A stretch of DNA of 53,965 nt, from positions 1 to 53,965 of the forward strand of contig BNBP01000046.1 in the NCBI GenBank assembly GCA_014656015.1. The letters are read 5' to 3'. The notes below the pieces were generated by a model. The model did not search any database, had not been told where the DNA came from, and was given only the letters and a program-made list of their open reading frames with translations. This DNA comes from Streptomyces griseoaurantiacus (GTDB lineage Bacteria > Actinomycetota > Actinomycetes > Streptomycetales > Streptomycetaceae). Below are positions 41,501 through 48,815 of the stretch, one piece after another. The translations under genes and the position numbers were made by a program. Within the stretch, counting starts at the first letter, position 1. The number at the start of each line of letters is the position of its first letter.

Positions 41501-44500
41501 TCGACGTGTACGCGGCCACCGGCAACGCCCACTCCGTCGCCGCCAACCGCCTTTCCTACACGCTCGACCTGCGCGGGCCCAGCCTCGCCCTCGACTCGGC
41601 CTGCTCCTCCTCCCTCCACGCCGTCCACCTCGCCTGCGAGAGCCTGCGCCGCGGGGAGTGCGACACGGCCCTCGCGGGCGGGGTCAACCTCATGCTCACC
41701 CCCGGCCTGTCCGTGGCCTTCGCGGCGGGCGGCATGCTCTCGCCGGACGGCCGCTGCCGCACCTTCGACGACTCGGCGAACGGGTACGTGCGCGGGGAGG
41801 GCGCGGGTCTCGTCCTGCTCAAGCCCCTCTCCCGGGCACTGGCCGAGGGCGACCGCGTCCACGCCGTGGTCCGGGGCTCCGCCACCGGCCACGGCGGCCG
41901 GAGCAACGGCCTGACGGCGCCGCGCGGTTCGGCCCAGCGGGCGGTCTGCGAACGCGCCCTGGACCGGGCCGGCCTCACCCCCGGCGAGATCCACTACGTG
42001 GAGGCGCACGGCACCGGGACGCCGCTCGGCGACCCCGTCGAGTGGGAGGCCCTGGCCGCCGTCTACGGCCGCGACCGGACGGCGGGGGAGCCCTGCCTCG
42101 TCGGGTCGGTCAAGACCAACATCGGGCACCTGGAGGCGGCCGCGGGCATCGCCGGACTGATCAAGGCGGCCCTCGTCGTACGCCACCGCCAGGTGCCGCC
42201 GACCCTGCACCTGCGCACCCCCAACCGCCACCTCGTGCCCGGCACGGCACTCGACGTCCCCACCCGGCTCACCGCGCTCCCGGAGCCCGCGCGGGCGGGC
42301 CTCGCCCGGGCCGCCGTCAGTTCCTTCGGGTTCGGCGGCGCCACCGCGCACCTCGTCCTCGAAAGCGCCCCCGAGCCGCCCCGGGACGACACCACCCCGC
42401 CCGAGCGCCCCGTGCACGCCCTGTGCCTCTCCGCCCACACCCCCACCGCCCTCACCACCCTGGCCACCCACTGGCGCACCCACCTCGCCGCCCACCCCGA
42501 GGCCGACCTCGCCGCCCTGTGCCGCACCGCCGACACCGGCCGCCCCCGCCTCGCCCACCGGGCCGTCCTCACCGGCGGCTCCGCCGGGGAACTGGACACC
42601 GCCCTCGACGCCCTGGTGCGCGGCGACACCTCGGCCGCCCTCGTCCGCGACCGCGTACGCACCGGCCCCGCGCCCAGGGTCGCCTTCCTGTTCAGCGGCC
42701 AGGGAACCCAGTACACCGGCATGGGCCGGGGCCTCTACGAGACCCACGGCGGCTTCGCCCGCACCCTCGACCGGGCCGACGCCGTCCTGCGCCCCCACCT
42801 CGGTCTGCCCCTGACGGACCTGCTCTTCGCCGACGGGGCCGGCGCGGAGCGGCTCGCCGGCACCCGTCACTGCCAACCCGCCCTGGTGGCCCTCGAACTG
42901 GCCCTCGCCGAGCTGTGGACGTCCCTCGGCGTACGGCCGGCCGCGGTGCTCGGCCACAGCATCGGGGCCTACGCCGCCGCCTGCGTGGCCGGGGTCATGC
43001 CGCTGGAGGACGCCCTGACCCTGGCGGCGGTCCGCGGCCGGCTCATGGACGAACAACCCGGCGAGGGCGCGATGCTCGCCTGCTCCGGACCCGCCGAGGT
43101 GATCCGCGCGGTGGCCGAGGGCTTCCCCACCCTCGCGGTGGCCGCCGTCAACGGCCCCGGCAGGCTCGTCCTGTCCGGCCCCCGGGAGGAGACCGACGCG
43201 GCCCGCGCCCTGCTCACCGAACGGGACGTCCTCGTACGGGAGCTGGCCGTCTCGCACGCCTTCCACTCCCCGCTGATGGCCGGCGCGGCCGAGCCGCTGC
43301 GCCGGGCGGCCCGCGCCGTGCGCTTCGCCGCCCCGCGCATCCCGTGGATCTCCGACGCCACCGGCGAGCCGGTCACCGGACGCATCGGTGGCGGGGAACT
43401 GGCGGAGCACCTGCTCGGCACGGTCCGCTTCGCCGAGGGCTTCGCGAGCCTGCTCCGCCTCGGCTGCGACGCGTTCGTCGAGATCGGCCCCCATCCCACC
43501 CTGCTCGGCCTGGCCCGCACGGCGACCCCGCCGGACCCCGGGCGCCCGCGACTGTGGCTCCCCTCGCTGCGCCGGGGCGGCCCCGGGCCGGCGGGCACGC
43601 GCGACTGGAACACCCTCCTGGGCTCCCTCGGCCGCCTCCACTGCGCCGGCGGCGAGGTGGACTGGGCGGAGCTCGACGAGGGGCACCGGCGCCCGCGCGT
43701 GCCCGTGCCGCACACGGTCCTGGAGCGCCGGTCCTACTGGTTCACCTCGCCCACGCAGGAGGCCCCGGCCGTGACACCCGCATCCGCCCCCCGGCCCACC
43801 GCCGCACCCGCACCCGCCCCCCGGCCCACCGCCGAGCCCGCCCCCGCACCGCAGCCCACCGCCGCACCCGCACCCGCCCCCGCCGATGCGGCCCCCGCAC
43901 CGGGCCACCGTCCCGACGTGCTCGCGGACGTCCTCGCCCACGTCGCCCGGGTCTGCTCCTTCCCCGTCGACCAGATCGCCCCCGAGGCCCACCTCGGCCG
44001 GGACCTCGGCTTCGACTCCCTCATGCGCACCGAACTGGAACGGGCCCTCACCCGCGCCCACCCCGGGGTCCTGGAACGGCACCGGGAGACCCTGCCGGAG
44101 GACCCGACCGTCGGGCAGCTCGCGGACCTGCTCGCCGCGCAGGCCCCGCCACCGCCCCCGCCCTCCCGCACCGCCGCCGCCCCCGCGGCCACCGCACCCG
44201 CCGTCCCGCTCCCGGCCGCCCCTCACCCGGCGCCCGCGCCCCCCGTCCGCCAGGAACGGGAGTTCGAGGAGTGGGCCGAGTACGCCGAGCTCCAGGGCCG
44301 GCTGCGCCAGGCCCGCTCGGGCGGCGCCAACCCCTACGGCCGCGTCCACGAGGGGCACAACGCGGGCCGCGCCACCGTCGACGGCCGTCCCGTGCTGAAC
44401 TTCGCCTCCTTCAACTACCTCGCGCTCTCCCACCACCCCCGGGTGCGCCGGGCCGCGCAGGAGGCGATCGACCGTTACGGCACCTCCAGTTCCGCGACGC

Positions 44501-46575
44501 CCCTGCTGTGCGGGGAGACCCCGCTGCACCACGAACTGGACGCCGAGATCGCCTCCTTCCTCGGCACCGAGGACGCCATCGTCTTCGCCGGGGGCCACGC
44601 CACCAACGTGGCCACCGTCGGCCACCTCCTCGGCCCCGACGACCTCGTCCTGCACGACGAGTGGATCCACGACAGCGCCGTGCGCGGCAGCATCCTGTCC
44701 GGCGCCCGCCGCCGGCCCTTCCCGCACAACGACTGGCGGGCCCTGGACGCCCTGCTGGACGCCCAGCGGGCCCGGCACCGCCGGGCACTCGTGCTGATCG
44801 AGGGCGCCTACAGCCAGGACGGCGACATCCCCGACCTGCGCCGCTTCATCGAGGTCAAGAAGCGGCACGGCGCGATGCTGATGATCGACGAGGCGCACTC
44901 GATCGGCGTGCTCGGCCGCACCGGCCGGGGCATCGGCGAGTACTTCGGCGTCGACCGGGGCGAGGTCGACCTGTGGATGGGCACCCTCAGCAAGGCCCTC
45001 GGCAGCCTCGGCGGCTACATCGCCGCCCGCCGCCCGCTCGTGGAGTACCTCAGGTTCACCGCCCCGCTGCACATCTTCAGCACCGGCATCTCACCGGCGA
45101 ACACCGCCGCCGCGCTGGAGGCGATCCGCGTCGTCAAGGACGATCCGCGCCGCGTGGCCCGGCTGCGCCGCCTGGCCGAGCACTTCCGCGACGAGGCACG
45201 GGCCCGCGGCTTCGACATCGGAGTCTCCCGCGCCTCCGCCGTGATCCCCGTCGTCATCGGCGACTGGGAACGCACGATGGCGCTCTCCCACACCCTGCTG
45301 GAGCGAGGCGTGAACGTCATGCCCATCGGCTATCCGGCCGTCGCCCGCGACCAGTGCCGCCTGCGCTTCTTCGTCAACGCCGACCACACCGAAGAAGACC
45401 TGGACCATTCCCTCGACCTCCTGGGACGTGCCATGGCAGACCACACGACCACGACCGGCGCGAGCACCGGGACCTCCGGGGCGGCGGAAGGGGAGGAGAC
45501 GCCGGCCGACACCGCCTCCGCACCCCAGGCCGCCCCCGCCCCCGTCCACGCCCCCGTCCACGAGGGCGGCCCGGACGTCCTGGTCGCGGGCGCGAGCGGC
45601 TTCATCGGCGGGCACCTGACCCGGCGGCTGGCCGAACACGGCCACCGCGTACGGGTCCTGGTGCGGGACGGCAGCGACCGCTCCGCCTTCGACGGGGCCG
45701 ACGTCGAGATCGTCACCGGCGACCTCGGCGATGCCGACAGCCTGCGCCGCGCCGCGTCCGGCGTCCGCCACGTCTACAACTGCACCGGCATGTCCGCCGA
45801 CTGGGGCGCCTGGGAGGACTTCCGGAGCGTCAACGTCGACGGCAGCCGCCGGCTCGCCGAGGCCGCCCACCACGCGGGCACCGTCGAACGCTTCCTGCAC
45901 GTCAGCACCACCGACGTCTACGGCTACCCGGCCGTCCCCTGCGACGAGTCCACCCCGCCCCGGGACATCGGGCTGCCCTACAACCGCAGCAAGCTGCTCG
46001 GCGAGCGCGCCGTGCGCGAGACGGCCGAGCGGACCGGGCTCCCGCTCACCGTCGTCCGGCCGGTCTCCGTCTACGGGCCGCGCAGCAAGGACTTCGTCAT
46101 CGAGATCGCGAGCCTCCTGGTGGCCCGGCAGATGGTGTACATCCGCCGGGGCGACGTCCCCGCCGGACTCGTCCACGTGGGCAACCTCGTCGACGGCATG
46201 ATCGCCGCCTGCACCTCGGAGACCGCCGCCGGGCGGACGTACAACCTGCGCGACGCCGACCTGACGACCTGGCGCGAGTACGTCGAGGCACTGGCCCGGG
46301 GCCTCGGCGTCAAGGCGCCCGCCCTCAGCCTGCCGACCCCGCTCGCCCGCGGGGTGGCCACGGCCTCCGAGCGGCTCTACGGCGCCCTGCGGGTCAAGGC
46401 CCGCCCCGTGCTCACCCGGCACGCCGTCCACCTCTTCGACCGGGACCAGTCGTACCCGATCGACCGCGCCCGCGACGACTTCGGCTTCAAGAGCGAGATC
46501 GGCTTCCAGGAGGGCATGGACCTCACCCTGGCCTGGCTGAACTCGCCCGAGGGCCGCAGGCACGTGCCCCGCTGA
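38599..46575 (+). CDS. redL: RedL-RedK fusion: ligase-ACP-KS-AT-ACP-oxoamine synthase-SDR
   Basis: 2658 aa, one unbroken frame; ATG with GGAG 6 nt upstream (a GTG at 38584 overlapping the redM stop is an alternative). Domains: fatty acyl-AMP ligase (1-590; YTSGSTSSPKG near 188), a degenerate ACP (Tyr653 replacing Ser in LDLDY), ACP (Ser747), KS (843-1270; Cys1002, His1137, His1177), malonyl-type AT (1355-1700; GHSIG Ser1454, AFHS), ACP (Ser1807), oxoamine synthase (1887-2278; Lys2132) and an extended SDR (2325-2658; GASGFIGG, Tyr2461-x3-Lys2465). The first part is RedL, which makes 4-keto-2-alkylpyrroline from dodecanoate, malonate and glycine; the last is RedK, which reduces it on the way to 2-alkylpyrrole. 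In S. coelicolor these are separate proteins. Confidence 0.93.
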   Translation: MNQGPTGPYGRGAEPATVAGLLRHHREHRPDALAYRFLTAADDAGPDGGESLTYRQLDLRVRAVAARLQREDLTGKPVLLLHPPGLDYVTAFLGCLYAGAVAVPAYPPDTRRFGQTMPRLAAIARDARATHALTTPEISRFLDGRPEDLAALGLGGLRLLVTGGADTTGAEEWRDPGPGRRGPAFLQYTSGSTSSPKGVMVGDDNLLHNLRAIHRRLEHDAGSGMVSWLPPYHDMGLIGGILTPLYGGFPAHLMAPMTFVRRPLLWLETLSRTRASTSVAPNFGFETCVRRITEEESEGLDLGHWRLALNGAEPVRADTLRRFTDRFAAHGFRQEALLPCYGLAEATLMVTGVRADRAPVLGAFATRDLGAGTVRPASAAGDGPATEVVGCGPPVDGVDVALVDPDTRRRITAGDRVGEIWLSGGSVAHGYWRRPDATEKTFGARIEGEEDTPRLRTGDLGFLREGELYVVGRTKDVVIVQGRNHYPHDIELTAERTDPRLRTGSGAVFSVEVDGAERMVLAHEVEGRRVEDAPALLARLRTAVAEAHEVTPHAVLLLRRSTAHKTTSGKIQRRACRRDFLDLGLTVVAASVTRDEAAPADTVPVPDGLAGLPAERRRQRVVEAVTETLTGIAPADDPPDITGWTFAELDLDYPALLTAVRELERRLGVSVPCGELLVRPRVETLLTLFLDAHRPPDTPPAPAPAPTVTYGPEAVEEWLVRRIGDRLGLPPAAVDPTRPLTSLGLDSRQAVELVTELGTLTGRPLTTGTVFEHPTVRALAGHVGTASEDSSARTASEDSPAPAARTASEDSSARTAPEGSPAPAARTAAVPVPPPAPPGADEPVAVVGIGCRFPGAPDADGFWRLLVDGRDAITEVPRERWDATRVDAPAHGGFLDGVDEFDARLFGMSAREAARTDPQQRLLLEVARQTLDDAGLDPARLAGTATGVFVGISSHDYSALQMSRPEDIDVYAATGNAHSVAANRLSYTLDLRGPSLALDSACSSSLHAVHLACESLRRGECDTALAGGVNLMLTPGLSVAFAAGGMLSPDGRCRTFDDSANGYVRGEGAGLVLLKPLSRALAEGDRVHAVVRGSATGHGGRSNGLTAPRGSAQRAVCERALDRAGLTPGEIHYVEAHGTGTPLGDPVEWEALAAVYGRDRTAGEPCLVGSVKTNIGHLEAAAGIAGLIKAALVVRHRQVPPTLHLRTPNRHLVPGTALDVPTRLTALPEPARAGLARAAVSSFGFGGATAHLVLESAPEPPRDDTTPPERPVHALCLSAHTPTALTTLATHWRTHLAAHPEADLAALCRTADTGRPRLAHRAVLTGGSAGELDTALDALVRGDTSAALVRDRVRTGPAPRVAFLFSGQGTQYTGMGRGLYETHGGFARTLDRADAVLRPHLGLPLTDLLFADGAGAERLAGTRHCQPALVALELALAELWTSLGVRPAAVLGHSIGAYAAACVAGVMPLEDALTLAAVRGRLMDEQPGEGAMLACSGPAEVIRAVAEGFPTLAVAAVNGPGRLVLSGPREETDAARALLTERDVLVRELAVSHAFHSPLMAGAAEPLRRAARAVRFAAPRIPWISDATGEPVTGRIGGGELAEHLLGTVRFAEGFASLLRLGCDAFVEIGPHPTLLGLARTATPPDPGRPRLWLPSLRRGGPGPAGTRDWNTLLGSLGRLHCAGGEVDWAELDEGHRRPRVPVPHTVLERRSYWFTSPTQEAPAVTPASAPRPTAAPAPAPRPTAEPAPAPQPTAAPAPAPADAAPAPGHRPDVLADVLAHVARVCSFPVDQIAPEAHLGRDLGFDSLMRTELERALTRAHPGVLERHRETLPEDPTVGQLADLLAAQAPPPPPPSRTAAAPAATAPAVPLPAAPHPAPAPPVRQEREFEEWAEYAELQGRLRQARSGGANPYGRVHEGHNAGRATVDGRPVLNFASFNYLALSHHPRVRRAAQEAIDRYGTSSSATPLLCGETPLHHELDAEIASFLGTEDAIVFAGGHATNVATVGHLLGPDDLVLHDEWIHDSAVRGSILSGARRRPFPHNDWRALDALLDAQRARHRRALVLIEGAYSQDGDIPDLRRFIEVKKRHGAMLMIDEAHSIGVLGRTGRGIGEYFGVDRGEVDLWMGTLSKALGSLGGYIAARRPLVEYLRFTAPLHIFSTGISPANTAAALEAIRVVKDDPRRVARLRRLAEHFRDEARARGFDIGVSRASAVIPVVIGDWERTMALSHTLLERGVNVMPIGYPAVARDQCRLRFFVNADHTEEDLDHSLDLLGRAMADHTTTTGASTGTSGAAEGEETPADTASAPQAAPAPVHAPVHEGGPDVLVAGASGFIGGHLTRRLAEHGHRVRVLVRDGSDRSAFDGADVEIVTGDLGDADSLRRAASGVRHVYNCTGMSADWGAWEDFRSVNVDGSRRLAEAAHHAGTVERFLHVSTTDVYGYPAVPCDESTPPRDIGLPYNRSKLLGERAVRETAERTGLPLTVVRPVSVYGPRSKDFVIEIASLLVARQMVYIRRGDVPAGLVHVGNLVDGMIAACTSETAAGRTYNLRDADLTTWREYVEALARGLGVKAPALSLPTPLARGVATASERLYGALRVKARPVLTRHAVHLFDRDQSYPIDRARDDFGFKSEIGFQEGMDLTLAWLNSPEGRRHVPR
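40951..41076 (+). repeat. 63-bp tandem duplication in redL linker
   Basis: Two consecutive 21-residue units (TASEDSSAR TASEDSPAPAAR, then TASEDSSAR TAPEGSPAPAAR) differ at two positions. They lie in the linker between the first active ACP and the KS and lengthen it in frame. Confidence 0.85.
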
Positions 46576-46654
46576 CCGGCCGCCGTCCGCGCCTCCCCGC
46601 AGGCCGCAGGCGTCCAGCAGCCCCCGCCCCCGCCCCGCCCACGAGAGGACCGAC

Positions 46655-47626
46655 GTGCCCCTCACCCAGCGACCGCCGGGCCCCGCCACCACCCCGCGGC
46701 CCCCCGCCGCCGCATGGTTCCCCGGCCCCGGCCCCGGCCCCGGCCCCGGTTCCGGGCCCGGTGCCGCTCCCGCCCCCGCGCGCGGGACCGGGGCGGGGCC
46801 CCTGCGGCTGATCTGCGTCCCGTACGCGGGCGGCACCGCCTCCGTCTACCGGGGCTGGGAGACCGCACTGGACGCGGACGTGCGGGTCGTCCCCGTCGCC
46901 CTGCCCGGCCGGGGGCCGCGCCTGCGCGAACGGCCGTACTCCGCCATGCGCCCCCTGGCCCGCGACCTCGCCGAGGCCCTCGCCGACTGCGAACTCGCCC
47001 ACGACTACGCCCTGTTCGGGCACAGCATGGGTGCCCTGCTCGCCTACGAGGTCGCCTGCGAGCTGCGGGCCCGGGGCCACGAGACCCCCCGGCACCTCTT
47101 CGTCTCCGGCAGTGCCGCCCCCCACCTCTACGGCGACCGCCGCGACCGCACCCTGTCCGACGCCGACCTGCGGCAGCTCGTCCAGGACCTCGGCGGCCTC
47201 GGTGACGACCCGGCCGTCGCCGGCGCCTACCTGGACCGGCGGCTCCCCGTGCTGCGCGCCGACCTCACCGTCTGCGAGGAGTACCGCTGGACGCCCCGGC
47301 CCCCGCTGGACTGCCCCATGACCGCCTTCTCGGCCACCCGCGACCCCCTCGCCACGCGCCCCGCCGTGGAGGCCTGGCGCGCGTACACCGCCGGCTCCCT
47401 CCTCCACCACCACCTGGACGGCGACCACTTCTTCCTCAACGGCCCCGCCCGTCCGGCCCTCCTGCGCGCACTCCGCGAGGAACTCGCCCGGCACACCGCA
47501 CCCACGGCACCCACCGCACCCGCACCCAGGACACCCACCGCACCCGCACCCACGGCCCCTTGTGCCACCTCTCCCACTCCTCCGACCCCCGAGCACGCGA
47601 AGAGGGACTCCTCATGGATCTGCTGA
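46655..47626 (+). CDS. redJ: RedJ, type II thioesterase
   Basis: 323 aa from a GTG at 46655. Alpha/beta hydrolase of the type II thioesterase kind: LRLICVPYAGGTASVYRGW, LPGRGPRLRE, the nucleophile elbow FGHSMGALLAYE, an Asp in FSATRDPLATRP and the catalytic His in LDGDHFFLN. RedJ helps release or edit acyl chains on RedQ and related carriers. The N-terminus has PGPGPG repeats from a 6-bp repeat, and the C-terminus has TAPTAPAPRTPTAP repeats; both are outside the fold. It overlaps redI by 13 bp. Confidence 0.9.
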   Translation: MPLTQRPPGPATTPRPPAAAWFPGPGPGPGPGSGPGAAPAPARGTGAGPLRLICVPYAGGTASVYRGWETALDADVRVVPVALPGRGPRLRERPYSAMRPLARDLAEALADCELAHDYALFGHSMGALLAYEVACELRARGHETPRHLFVSGSAAPHLYGDRRDRTLSDADLRQLVQDLGGLGDDPAVAGAYLDRRLPVLRADLTVCEEYRWTPRPPLDCPMTAFSATRDPLATRPAVEAWRAYTAGSLLHHHLDGDHFFLNGPARPALLRALREELARHTAPTAPTAPAPRTPTAPAPTAPCATSPTPPTPEHAKRDSSWIC

Positions 47627-48786
47627 GCCTGGCCCGCACCGTCAAGCACCGGGTGGAGGCACCCCTCACCGAGGCACTGTCCCTGGCGAGGATCGCCGCC
47701 GACCCGCGCAACCCGGTCCTCCTGACCCTGTCGACCGCGCTGGTCAACCCGCTCTACCGGGCCGCCTTCCTCGCCTCCGCCGCCGGCTCCGGCGTCCTCG
47801 GCTGCCTGGCCGTGCGCCCCTGCGACCTGGAGAGCCTCGCCGAGTACCTGGAGGTCCCCCAGGAGGACCGCCCCCGGCTGCGGGCCTGGCTCGACACCGG
47901 CGTCCGGCTCGGCGAACTCGGCACCCGCGAGGGCTGCTACCGGCTCAGGAGCCCCGCCGCACGCCTCCTCGCCCTGCCCGGCAACGACGCCGTCGCCGCC
48001 ACCCTGGAGGAGATCCTCCGCTTCCACGTGCCGGTGCTCCTCGACGCGCCCCGCATGCTCACCACCGGCCGCCGCTACTCCCTCGCGGACCAGGACGGCA
48101 CCGTCATCGCCCGCTCCTCCCTGGCCCTGCGCGCGATGGTCGAGGCCGCCCTCGACCGCACCCTCGACCGCGAGGGCCCCGTCCGCCTCCTCGAAGTCGG
48201 CTGCGGCACCGGCGCCTACGTGCGCCACGCCGCCGAGGCCAACCCCCGGCTCACCGCGCTCGCCGTCGACCTCCAGGAGGACGTCGCCGCGCGGGCCGCC
48301 GACAACATGGCGGCCTGGGGCCTCGCCGACCGCGTGGAGACCCGGCAGGGCGACCTGCGCACGCTGGACCTGCAACCGCAGTTCGACCTGGTCACCCTGC
48401 ACAACAACATCTACTACTTCCCCGAGGAGGAGCGCGTACAGGCGCTGCGCCGGGCCCGCGCCCTGCTCGCCCCCGGCGGCCGCCTGCTGCTCACCACCTC
48501 CTGCCGGGAGGGCGGCAACGCCGGCCTCGACGTGCTCAACCTCTGGTTCACCTACGCCGACTTCGGTGGCCCGCTGCCCCGGGCGGAGGAACTGACCGCA
48601 CAGCTGGAGGAGGCCGGCTTCACCGACGTACGGGCCACCCGCCTCGTCCCCGGCCAGCCGTTCCGCGCTTTCACCGGCACCAGCGACGGCACCCCGGTGA
48701 CGGACACCCCCGTGACCGAGGCCGCCGCCGGCATCAGCCGCACCACTGCCGCGCGCGCCGCCGCCCCGTCCGCCCAGAGCCTCTGA
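47614..48786 (+). CDS. redI: RedI, SAM-dependent O-methyltransferase
   Basis: 390 aa; ATG at 47614 within the end of redJ. An N-terminal winged-helix dimerisation-like region (LESLAEYLEVPQEDRPRLRAWLDTGVRLGEL) precedes a Rossmann methyltransferase with LLEVGCGTGAYV (motif I), AVDLQED and GDLRTLDLQPQFDLVTLHNNIYYF. RedI is the S. coelicolor counterpart of PigF and methylates the hydroxyl of HBC to give the methoxy bipyrrole aldehyde MBC. A PigN-type partner (RedF) is not obvious in this window. Confidence 0.88.
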   Translation: MDLLSLARTVKHRVEAPLTEALSLARIAADPRNPVLLTLSTALVNPLYRAAFLASAAGSGVLGCLAVRPCDLESLAEYLEVPQEDRPRLRAWLDTGVRLGELGTREGCYRLRSPAARLLALPGNDAVAATLEEILRFHVPVLLDAPRMLTTGRRYSLADQDGTVIARSSLALRAMVEAALDRTLDREGPVRLLEVGCGTGAYVRHAAEANPRLTALAVDLQEDVAARAADNMAAWGLADRVETRQGDLRTLDLQPQFDLVTLHNNIYYFPEEERVQALRRARALLAPGGRLLLTTSCREGGNAGLDVLNLWFTYADFGGPLPRAEELTAQLEEAGFTDVRATRLVPGQPFRAFTGTSDGTPVTDTPVTEAAAGISRTTAARAAAPSAQSL

Positions 48787-48815
48787 CAGGGCTGATCAGG
48801 CCAGGAGACCCCCTG

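Noticed and set aside
38524..45072. Antisense open frame of over 2100 codons opposite redL
   Set aside because: Shadow of a high-GC coding strand; the plus strand encodes complete PKS-type domains with all catalytic motifs, the antisense product is low-complexity.
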